64,000 nucleotides of DNA from Babylonia areolata (lineage: Eukaryota > Mollusca > Gastropoda > Neogastropoda > Buccinidae), in contig NC_134901.1 of assembly GCF_041734735.1 (NCBI RefSeq), positions 28,941,857 through 29,005,856 of the forward strand, in the 5' to 3' direction. The translations under genes were made by a program, and so were the position numbers. Shown here piece by piece: positions 37,172 to 48,983 of this stretch (within the stretch, counting starts at the first letter, position 1; each line of letters begins with the position of its first letter). Below the pieces are notes generated by a model. That model ran no database searches, was not told the origin of the DNA, and saw only the letters and a list, made by a program, of their open reading frames with translations.

Positions 37172-39073
37172 GTGACCAAGCGCACTATGCTTGCTCCAAA
37201 ACTGCTCACATATGAGCTACATCAGACAACGTTTTTCCCAACTAACCTGCACACAGATTGTGTGACATCACTCCCCGTTTGAACGCCAAGCCACTTACAT
37301 CATTTTGTCCTCACCAGACAACCTACTCATGGCTCGACCAGTGTCGTGTCACAGTATGCTATTGGCTGAGCTGGAACCTGTGTTTCTGCACCACCGTAAT
37401 TAATTAATACCTCTTTTGTCAGATCAGTAAACTACAAGTATTATATACTGGCAGAATTGTCGCAATTCCATCTTTAAGTCTATTCCATTTGTGTTTGCCT
37501 ACGTTAAACTGATTTAATGCAGTTTGTAATTTTCAGCAACGAGCTCGTTAAAACTGACCCTATTCAGGTGACTTAAATTAAGATCATAAATTCATCTTAA
37601 ATAATCAACACTTCATTTTATACTCATTATAAAGTAGGTGTTGAGCTCTTTCTTTTGCAACTTATCCGACGTAAATCGGTTCAGGAATCATTTAGAAAAC
37701 TGTCACTGAACACCTTGTAAGAAACACAGTTGTTGTCAGATTTGGCCTGATTAGGGTCGATCTGCTCGCAGCACACGTGACTGTCTTTGCAGTCCGCTTA
37801 ACTTGCATAAATTGGCACAGTGAGTGATGAGTGGTCATTTCATACCTGGTCAGTCATCTGACCAGAGCTGCTCTCTCTCTCTCTCTTGCTGCGTCGCGAG
37901 CAGTGTGTGTCGTGTGTGTTCTCACAACCGCTGACATCTCACTAGGTATCACTGTAAGTACTAGTGTGTAGAATGTTTTGATTTGTAAATTGTATTGTTC
38001 GACACAGTACTTGTGTTCATATGAGTATGTTCAGTTATTGCTTTGTTCAGTTATTGCTTTGACATGTTAGTCACAGCTCGGCTATGATTGATCTAAAAAA
38101 TTGCCATGTCATCATATGCTTGGAGCAGTGTTCCATTTGATTTTACTTAACGTCACAGTCAGTGACGTCTCTGGACACTAATAGTTTGTTCAAGAATATT
38201 CTAGTGGGTGCATATGATGTGTTCTTTCTCATTTGCTGTCACTGATGAAGGTTAGTGTTTCACTGATTCTCAGTACTCTAAGATGTGTGTAGTATTCTGT
38301 TGTGGTGATTACAAGATAGTGTTTGATTAATATCAGTTATTGGTTAAAACTACCTGATATGTATCAGCCTGTTAATTGTAATTTAGTTATCATGCTCTCT
38401 CCCATACGGCTTACTCCAGTATAGTGCTACATGATAAACTGATTCATTTGAGTCACTTTGACACAGTATAAGCTTTACCTAATCTATACTGTCAGTGTAC
38501 TTTCACCAAGTCAGCATCGCTTCAATCACTTTAACTGCACTATTTATATGTATTAGAAATGTCATTTGATGTCAGTGTTTGGTCTTCACACATATGCAAT
38601 ACCAAGTGGTAATCTTTCCATGTAATATGTATACATGTGCTTTATTATTCACTTGTGCCGACTTGTTGTGCTAATGACATTTATCTGTGTCAATCCAGGC
38701 AGTCTTCTCTTAGGTCTTCTCTTCTTACCTTCTCTTCTTAGTCTTCTCTTCTTACATTCTCTTCTTAGTCTTCTTCTATTCTTCTTTATTTCTTCTCCTT
38801 TAGTTTATGGCTTCTTATCTCATCTATCCTTTAATTCAGTAAATTATCATTTAGTTAGTTCTTTTGTACCGTACCCTTGAATAACCACTTGGGACACGGC
38901 TACAAAAGTGGCGTCGTCGACAGGGTATTGATCCTTGAAAATATCCTTAGGACAGGATAAAGATCCATCAAAAATAGATCCAAATTATTCCCTTTAAGGT
39001 TTCAGTTCTTTTATTCTTAAATTCAATCCATCCCTAAACCACAGCCCTTTACCACCAAGTGTACCTTGTTACA
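37171..39073 (+). mobile_element. probable LTR with primer-binding site stub (fossil)
   Basis: Starts TGTGACCAAGCGC, ends TTGTTACA, and is followed by ACTTGGCGCTGTGAGCATA, the same style of primer-binding sequence as behind the 5' LTR of the neighbouring element. A second TGGCG-type site follows GGCTACA near 38906, so the exact end is uncertain. No second LTR and no internal genes are seen in the window, so it reads as a single LTR with a stub. Family likely Ty3-like; age unknown. Confidence 0.45.
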
Positions 39074-39154
39074 ACTTGGCGCTGTGAGCATAGGATGTGC
39101 TAAATTCTCTAAATATCTCTAATAATAAATTAAAGCTCATAGCCAAGCTTACTC

Positions 39155-39324
<170 letters not shown>

Positions 39325-39417
39325 TAGTTCACACCCTCTTCGTGTCCTGGGCACAGCTCCTTGCAGAAAGCACTGAGGTAAATACCAAGACCGGTAAAAT
39401 ATTTTTAAAATATAGAC

Positions 39418-39731
39418 AACAGTAGGCTCTTCATGTCGTAAAATTTGTAGTCTTAAAAAGCAGCAAATTTTCGCTGTAAAACAGCTTCTTCAGACAAGGG
39501 TACAGAAGTGTGAGAGTGTGGACAGTGATGAGAGACTTCTCCCTCATGAAAACTACTGGATGTGCAATCTTGGAACTATCTTTAATGGACTGACTTCAAT
39601 AAAATATCTACAAACTATCAACAGAAAAAAATTAATTTGATAACTGAGATGTGACAAAACTTTTAAATTTATGTTTTACTCACGGAGCTTTTACATTAAT
39701 GCTGTTGAAAACATTTTAATCTAAGTGAAGG

Positions 39732-39790
<59 letters not shown>

Positions 39791-41027
39791 TGTGTGTGTG
39801 TCTGTGTGCTGTGCGTGTGCGTGTGCGTGTATGTGCCATGCGCTGCATGTGTGTGTGTGTGTCAGTGTGTGTGCGTGTGCGTGTGTGTGCGTGCGTGCGT
39901 GCGTATGTGTGTGTGTGTGGTGGGGGGGAGGGGGTAATGGGGGGGTATACGTTGTGTGTGTTGTGTAGGTGTGGGTATGTGAGCGTGTTTGTGTGTGTCT
40001 GGGTGTATGCATGCAATTGTGCATGTTTTTATCATGTTGTGTGTTGTTGGAGTATACCTGACCCTATGTGAGGAGAGGAATGAGTGTTGGAAAGAAATAG
40101 TATGATGTTTGGGTGGTTTCATCGGTCATTTAAAATATGCACTAGATTTTACACCCCAGTATAAAACATGTTTTTATATTTGAAAAGTATTTAGAGTCAG
40201 ATGCTTTTACTGATTTGACAATTGTCATTCTTACGGAGAATAATTTGCACCCATGTGTATGTTAACATTAGTAATTACCGCTGTTCTGCTGCCTATCTCT
40301 TCAGTTCCCAGATCCCCCCAGGCCCCTCCCCCCTTCTCTAACTTTATAAAATGAGTACCTTTTTGGATATTATTACTATCTGGTGGGTGTATGTATATAT
40401 GTGTATGTATATGTGTGTATGTGTGCGTATGTGCGTATGTTGCATATATAATACACATATTTTTGTGTGTGTATGTATATGTGTGTATGTGTGTGTGTGC
40501 GTGTGCGTGTGTGTGCCAGTGCATGCATGTGGGTACGTATGTGTGTGTGTGTGTGTGTGTATGTATGTCTGATTATATGTATTTTTACTGACATGTATTT
40601 GTGATGTATGTTGGTATGGTTGTTTTGTTCTGCGGGGCGCTTTGCTCCCAGAGAGTGATGGTGGCGCACTTGAAGGTTGGTTGACTGACTTGTTTTAAGT
40701 CTGGCCCACTTCCTCACCGGCCACCACACTCCCCCACTGCCCATCACTCCAACTCCCCCCACCCCCCTTAAATGTAATGGGAGCGATGATGGTGCGCAGG
40801 GAGGGGGTGGCAGTGTGTGGAGTGTGAGTTGAATTCTATAATTGTTTTGCACGCAGCAAGTTTTTACCTGCCCAGTTTTACCTGATTTTACCTGACTTTT
40901 TACTTACTGGTTGCTATTTTACCAGCATGTAAAGCTTTCACTTCTGTACCCTTGCCTGAAGAAGCTGTTTCACAGCGAAAATTTGCTTTTTAAGAATACA
41001 AGTTTTAAGACACGAAGAGCCTACTGT
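39418..41027. repeat. segment bounded by ~90-bp inverted repeats
   Basis: Left arm 39418-39511 (ACAGTAGGCTCTTCATGTCG ... CAAGGGTACAGAAGTG) is matched in reverse complement by 40939-41027 (CACTTCTGTACCCTTGCCTG ... CGAAGAGCCTACTGT). The arms contain CTGAAGAAGCTGTTTCACAG then CGAAAA, a form seen at the termini of Penelope-like and related retroelements. The interior holds GT-rich satellites (39734-39930, 40385-40565) and no coding domain, so it is a MITE-like unit or two oppositely oriented retroelement ends. Confidence 0.7.
39734..40570. repeat. GT/GTAT microsatellites
   Basis: Long (GT)n at 39734-39930 and TATG/TGTG mixtures at 40385-40570. All sizeable open frames here are simple-repeat artefacts. 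Confidence 0.95.
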
Positions 41028-41039
41028 TTATATACTATA

Positions 41040-41177
<138 letters not shown>

Positions 41178-41726
41178 CTCGAAAGGCCAAAGCTCTACTA
41201 TATATATATGCATGACTAATTTCCACAGGGAGGGTTCAGTCAAATTCAGACTTATCAGAATCCAACTTCGGTCTCAGTCATTACATAGAAGATGATAGCA
41301 GTAAGTACTGAATACAGTTCCACTGAACATTCTCAAGTACTTAGGCGGCGGCGCCGAAGTACCTTTAAGCCACCATGCTGTAATTACCTCCGTTCACTGA
41401 ATACTACATTTTCGGGCTATCTCAAAACAGAAAACACAGAACTGCTTCGAATGTCATGCACGTGCAGAATGTTAAGTTCACTGGCATCCTGTTCAAGTTC
41501 ACTGCGTGTTTTATAAATGTGAAGATGTGTAAATTATTGATTGGAGGAAATGAGGCACTGATGGATGGTTCAACATGAATTTATAGACGAAGTGATCGAA
41601 ATTACAATGTCCACAAAGTGCTACTAATACTTTAAACAACATCAAACAAACAAAAAGAAGGAAGACCGTCGTTGACTCTGTGTCTGTTATGATCCAGCAG
41701 CTCCCATATATCACTTCAATTTTCAC

Positions 41727-41809
<83 letters not shown>

Positions 41810-42003
41810 CACACGCACACACACATTCAAGTCCTGCTCTTTGATGTTTTATGCAACTGCACTGCAAAAACATGAAATGTTGTTCGATACACATGCTTTG
41901 TTCACACACACTTTGGTTTGACAATGTTCATGGTAATCAATTTGCTTGTGATTATAAAAATGTCAACTGCAAACAGTTAGGTTGATGTCGTGTGCATGGA
42001 CTT

Positions 42004-42148
42004 CTATATAAGTCACGTGTATTTTAGTCCGTGTTCGTGTGTCCGAACTTATTGATTGTCCGTGGGTTGTGGGTTGCAAAGAAGAAGGGACATAACTATG
42101 ATGCACACAATCAATATTGTCATGTGATGGGAGTACGCGTCACGTGAT
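42004..42148 (+). promoter_or_regulatory. GALNS promoter candidates: CLEAR-like E-boxes and TATA-like site
   Basis: Upstream of the GALNS ATG lie GTCACGTGTA (42012-42021, directly after a CTATATAAG stretch), GTCATGTGAT (42119-42128) and GTCACGTGAT (42139-42148). The vertebrate CLEAR element bound by TFEB/MITF at lysosomal genes is GTCACGTGAC, so the third site matches 9 of 10. The product is a lysosomal enzyme, so lysosomal-network control is a reasonable inference. Transcription start is not known. Confidence 0.5.
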
Positions 42149-42239
42149 CATGCGTCTGCAACAACGCAAGGTTTATTGACCATCAGCTCTTTCAGCTAGC
42201 TCGACTTATGTTTTCTTTGGTCTTCGAGGGTGAACTACA

Positions 42240-43776
42240 ATGATTCGGCAACTACTAACTGTTTTACTGTTGCATGTTTGCAGTCAGGAAGCAAATGGTC
42301 AAGAAAAACCTAACTTTATCATCATGTTGATGGACGATGTAAGTTACATTACTTTCAATAGAAAGTATAGTTATCTGCTGGTCTCAAACGGAATAAAGAC
42401 GGAGGGTTTTATAGACAGATGAAAATAAATTCTCTGGAGACGATTAAAGATTCAAAGTATAGTTGTTGTTTTTTTTTCCATTAACACCATCTCAGGATAA
42501 TGATGATGATGATGATGATATATATATATATATTTTTTTTTAAATAAATTTTTATTTTGTTGTTGGAAAAACATATATTTCAAAATGTTATTTGTTAAAG
42601 TTAGCTAGTTATGTGTTAAATAGACCAGTTGGTTGTTTATTGCATGTTCCAACATCAACCTCTTTTCAAATGATAATCTACAGAAGTAGTGCATACAATG
42701 TTTGATTATTGATTAATTTTTTGTCCTAATCCTGCTTCCCCTGTACCCCCTTTCACACACACCCTTCCAATATTATGTTTTTTCTTTCTCCAGTCACTGA
42801 CACTCACCCTCTCCATTTTACATTTTGTACTCTATCTTTTCCACATTCTGTTCTCTCTCTCCCTCTTCCTTTCTTAGTCCCCTCCTCCTTGCCCCCCACC
42901 CTCCCCTCCACCTCAACCGCCCCCTTTTCATGTTAATATACAGAAATGATGATTTCTAATAAAACAGGAAAATCATCATGATGATAGAAATGGCAATAAT
43001 CCAAATAATAATAATATTAATAATATTGTTTATTTTCAGTCAAATATCATCATCTTAGATGAACAGATTATAAATAAATAAATGAATCAACCATCTCAGG
43101 AAGGGAACCAATATGAACTGATATGATATCATCAATTAAGGTAAAATCCATTACCTGATGTTATTACATCCATATTTATGTTTTCTGTTTGGGTACTACA
43201 GACCAAAAAGAATGATTCAAAATGGAATAGGTTAAACCTAACGTGAGGGGATCAATGTTTGTCTCACTTTCAGATGATCATGAGTCATGCATTCAAAATT
43301 GGCAAGTTGTAAAAAAAAAAAAAAAAAAAGAAAGAAAAAAGATGAATTCATTCATGGTTTAGAGTTTTCAGAAGATGATAGATTTCAAAGTTCAGTGTGC
43401 ATGTTTGTGTGTGACCACAAGCATGCATTTATTGTATAATTTGCTATTCGCTGTGGTTTTTCCTTGTTGGTTTATTCATTTGTATTTATTTAGGTATTGC
43501 AGATGTCCCGAAAACTTATCTTACAGCATTGTTTCATGAATCATAAATCTGTCCTGCTTTTTGATTCAGTGTTTTATGTGATAATCTGCTTATGTTTTAA
43601 ATATACATGTGAACCCCCCCCCCCTCACCTCCTGACTCTCTACCCCCAATGCCCATTGCATATAGAGACAAAAACATCTTTGCTCAGTCTTTCTCTCTTA
43701 TGCAATCATACCACACACATACATACACACACACACACACACACAAGGGATGGATTGTACTCCTGATCAAAATATA

Positions 43777-43853
<77 letters not shown>

Positions 43854-44592
43854 GTATATGTACAATCAAATATCTGTTCAAATGTATTGATGCGATCCAT
43901 TGGTAGGAGTTGCCACAACATGATATATCTGATATATCAAGTGCACTTTTCATACTTTCTTTTTTATTTTATTTACGAAAATGTCTGTTTATTAATTATA
44001 ATTCCATTTGTTGTCTAATTCATTTTGTTTGCTTGTATGTTTGTTTGTTCAAGAGAGATCTCTGTCAAAATTATATATCTATATTTTGTTAATCTCTCAG
44101 TTACTTTATTGTTTCATATTTGGTATGATGTGATCTTCAGTTCTGTCATCTTTTCATGCAGGTTGTTTTGTTATTGGCAGGTTTTATGTTGTTGTAATTT
44201 TTGTAGCATACAGATGTTTGTACATATTAAGCATACTAGAAACATTTTCACTCCATTTTCTTTGAACTGACTCTTTCACTTTATAGTTTATTTTTTAGGT
44301 ATTCCATTATTGTATATGCTATGGCATTTATTGTATGGTAAAAATTTTTGCTGATATATCATCACAAAATGCTGGTACAAGCCAAATGTGCAGCAATAAA
44401 TTGAAAAATATCAACACAGCTTTTTGTATCGATATTCAACACCCCTCCGACCCCTCACACACACACACACACACATGCACATGCAGACAGACACACATGC
44501 ACATGCAGACACACACACACACACACACACATGCACATGCAGACAGACACACATGCACATGCAGACACACACACATGCACACACACACACAT

Positions 44593-44690
<98 letters not shown>

Positions 44691-44824
44691 CTGTCTTGAT
44701 CATAATCATCTTTCTTTCTGTCTCATGCAGTCACACCACTCACTCTTTCACTCTCTCTTCTGTTAGTCTCTCCTCTGTCTGTCTGTCTGTCTTTCTTTCT
44801 ATCTCTCTCTCTCCCACCCTGCCC

Positions 44825-44879
<55 letters not shown>

Positions 44880-46504
44880 ATCAACTCTGCTGTCTTTATT
44901 GAACAATAAAAAAGGGACATGTATGTTCAAAAGACCAGAATTTTATTTTTTCAAAGGAAATATATTCACCTAGTGGGTCTGTCTGGTTAGCTCTTTACTG
45001 TTGATTATCTGCATGATCTTGTGACCAGATGGGCTGGGGAGATCTTGGGGTCTTTGGAGAACCCAGCAAAGAAACACCCAACCTGGACTGGATGGCATCG
45101 CAAGGGATGCTGCTGCCAGACTTCTATTCTGCCAACCCCATTTGCTCTCCATGTAAGTTCTGGTCTGCATTCCATTGCAGCCATGATCACATGTCTCATG
45201 CAGTACAATGGGTCATGATAACTTAAGGTCAGGTTGCATCCTGGTTTGTGTGAGCGTACTAATGGACATGTGGTTGTATAAAAGCATTCTTGGTCTGGAA
45301 TTGCACACCATGCACCCCCCAGACCCCACACACAACCCAGACAAAAAAACAACTCTGTTTTAAAAAATGTCGTTATGTTGTCTTTCTTTTACACATTAAC
45401 CATGTTACATTGCCAACTGTTAGTGCTACATTTTCATGAAATGTTGTAATATTTGAAATAAATTATTTATCACCAAAGATTTTTAGATTGATTGTCACTA
45501 GGCAAAATGAAAAAATCTGAAAAGTCTGAATGAAGGTTGGAAGCAAACCTGCACACACTCATAGTCACATAGATGCTCATACCTACAACGATAAACATGC
45601 CCAAGCATGCACGCATACATGTATATATATGCAAAGGCATGCACTTGCATACATGCATGCAAGCACATAATCATGCAAAGAAGTGAACCATAGAAGTGTT
45701 GTCAAACTTTTCAATGAAAAGTCTTTTACAATTCAGCCTCAACACTGTGTGTGCCACTGCCTGATTGCACATCTCGCTGATGTTTGATGATGAGGCACTT
45801 AGTTATGAATTGTATTACACATGTATGTTTTTCATTTTTGATCTTGCAGCTCGAGCAGCTCTTCTGTCTGGCCGCTTGCCCATCAGAAATGGATTCTACA
45901 CAACAAATGAACATGCCCATGATGGTGAGGAATCTTTAAGATCGCATTATAATCTATTCTATGGTACCCCAGGCATGTTTAAGGGTCTTTAGGTATCCTT
46001 TGACTGTTCTGCATTAGGTGGATTACTGAATAAGAATGATGATTATGATGATGATTATGGTTATTAATTCTTGTTTTTGTTTTATTTGTTTAATTTCCAT
46101 TTATTTCAGAAGCTCAGATTATTCAAGTAATTTCTTGAACTGATGTAATTCATTAAATTTGTAAATAAAGGCACAGTAATTGATTTGTATAAACTGACAT
46201 TTCTGGAAGAATGTTTGTTGTTGATGTGACTGATAGTGTGTGTATATTTCTACATCAAGATCAGTTGAAGAGGTTACATGATTTAGGGAAACCTAAGCCA
46301 AATTCAATCCAGAATGAATTGACTGATCTTGAGTTACTAATATGTATGATAAAATATTTAATGAAGTAAAAATAACTGACTTATAAACAAACCAAAAACT
46401 AGCTAACTGAGTGCTTGGATAACAAACAAATTCTGGAATGAAGGACAGTAAAATAACTATGTCCAGCCTACTCTTAATATCGAATGTGCAACCAATCAGC
46501 TAAC

Positions 46505-46537
<33 letters not shown>

Positions 46538-48945
46538 TGTGTGTGTGTATGCTTGCATGTATGTGTATGCATGTGTGTGTGCGCCTGTTATGTGTATGCA
46601 TGCATGTGTGCGCCTGCTGTTTGTATGCATGCATGTACACTGTGTGCAGCCTACACCCCTCAGAACATCGTGGGTGGCATTCCTGACTCTGAGATTCTGT
46701 TGCCGGAGCTGTTGCAGAAACAGGGCTACAGGAACAAGATGATTGGTAAATGGTAAGTGGCTATAGAAAGAGGGCTACAGGAACAAGATGACTGGTAAAT
46801 GGTGAGTGGACACAGAAACATGGCTACAGGAACAAGATGATTGGTAAATGGTAAGTGGCTATAGAAAGAGGGCTACAGGAACAAGATGACTGGTAAATGG
46901 TGAGTGGACACAGAAACAGGGCTACAGAAACAAGATGATTGGTAAATGGTAAGTGGCAACAGAAACATGGCTTCAGGAACAAGATGACTGGTAAATGATG
47001 AGTGGACACAGAAACGGATACAGGAACAAGATGATTGGTAAATGGTGAGTAGCTATAGAAAGAGGGCTGCAGGAACAAGGTGACTGGTAGATGGTGAGTG
47101 GCAACAGAAACATGGCTACAGGAAAAAGATGATTGGTAAATGGTGAGTGGCTATGGAAACAGGGCTACAGGAACAAAATGATTGGTAAATGGTAAGTGCC
47201 AGCGTGCCGCTATCTGTCATGCCCATTGTTGATGGGTTTCGCAGCAACTGGTCTCATACAGAATATCAGCCTGCAGGTATTTTGTGCTTTCCCAGATCCC
47301 ATGGCAAGCGTTTCGTTTTGAGGAAAGAGAGTGCTAGAGTATGAGATTTGATTCCATGCAATCAGATTCTCTTGCTTCCAAGGCGGATGCATTACCACTA
47401 AACCACCACACCACCCCTTTCATGTCCTGTCAGTGGGAATACTGTCATAATATTCATCTTAATCCATTCAACCCTAGGGAGTTTACAGCCTCAGCAGGCT
47501 TCCCTGTCATACTAATGGGGAAAAACGCAGGACATATACTGAAACAAACCTTTTTCCCCCTCCAAACTGAGGTGTGAACTCAGCCTGAAACACCATAGAA
47601 GTTAGATACCTTTGCTTGCAGTTTATGCTCATGCAGAAACATGGAAACCTTTTTATTGAAATAAAGTTTGATGCCAGAGCATTGATCAGGCACAGTGCTG
47701 AATGACTTAACTACCACATCCATCCATTTATCCTTCCATATGTCCATTTGTCTGTCATCCTTCCATCCATCCATCTGTGTACGTGTCTCTTTTCCTGTCT
47801 AAAGTGAGCCGCCATGTTTTCTCAGGCCCAGTCCTGTGCTGTGTGTGTAGGCATCTTGGCCAGCAGCCCAAGTACCTGCCCCATCTCCATGGCTTTGATG
47901 AATGGTTCGGGGCCCCCAACTGCCACTTTGGTCCCTACAATGACAAGAGCACCCCCAACATTCCTGTATTCCGGGATGCTGACATGATTGGCAGGTGTGT
48001 TGTCACGCCTTCCTTCATAATTTTTTTGTTGAGCCCTTTTCGTCTTTTTCTAAGCAGATGCAAAGAAGTAAGCAGTTGTCTTGATGGATAGATATAAAGA
48101 ACTTGTGAAATATACTCTTGTGTGCTGTATTTTCACATTGCCTTTCTAGATGTTTGCAGGATTAATGAAAGGGATTCCCCATCCACACCACCTCAGTATT
48201 TTTTTTCTTTTTCTTTCTTTGTTTTTCTGTTCCCTTCACATCTCCTACTCTTTCCTAGTTAGTTTAAAAAAATCAAAAAAAAATCTGAAATTTCTTTATT
48301 TGTTAAAATTGTTTTGATAAGTGTAAATTCATATGATTTATTTTGTTTTACATTAATCTAAAGTCACCAGTGTGTATGAACAGACTATAAATAAATGGAC
48401 CAACCGAACCAAAGAGGGCTGTGGGGAGTGAGGTGTGGCTGTGATTGCCAGGGTGTGTCTGCAGGGTGTTTCTGACCCATCACTGGAGTCAAGGGACATC
48501 AGTCATGATTGGCACTGGTAACTGGTAAATATTCAATTTTTTGTTCATAACAGATTTTGATGATGAAATGATGGAGTATTTTGTTGTTTTCCAGATACTA
48601 TGAAGATTTTCTGATCGATAAGAAAACTGGAGAATCAAATTTGACACAGATCTTTATTGAGGTAAGTAAAGTGTACTTGAACACTATGGATTTATCCACA
48701 TTTTTATATTTTCTGGCATTGCTAACTGTAATTGTTTTAAAAAGAAAGATGTACATGATTTTATTTATTTAGAAGAATAAACAAATTACACTATTTCAAG
48801 TCACTAGGTAAGAAAACATGAGTCTTAAAGTGAAAAAACCAACAACAAAAAAACAAGGACATGAAAATAGGTTTCAGTGGACTGATTTTGGTGTTGTTAT
48901 TTTTTCCCTTAATTACTTCAACTTTAAAAAAATCTTTTCCTGGAC

Positions 48946-48983
<38 letters not shown>

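Noticed and set aside
47290-47420. Possible tRNA gene on the minus strand
   Set aside because: Box-like words match SINE heads and no full cloverleaf can be drawn.
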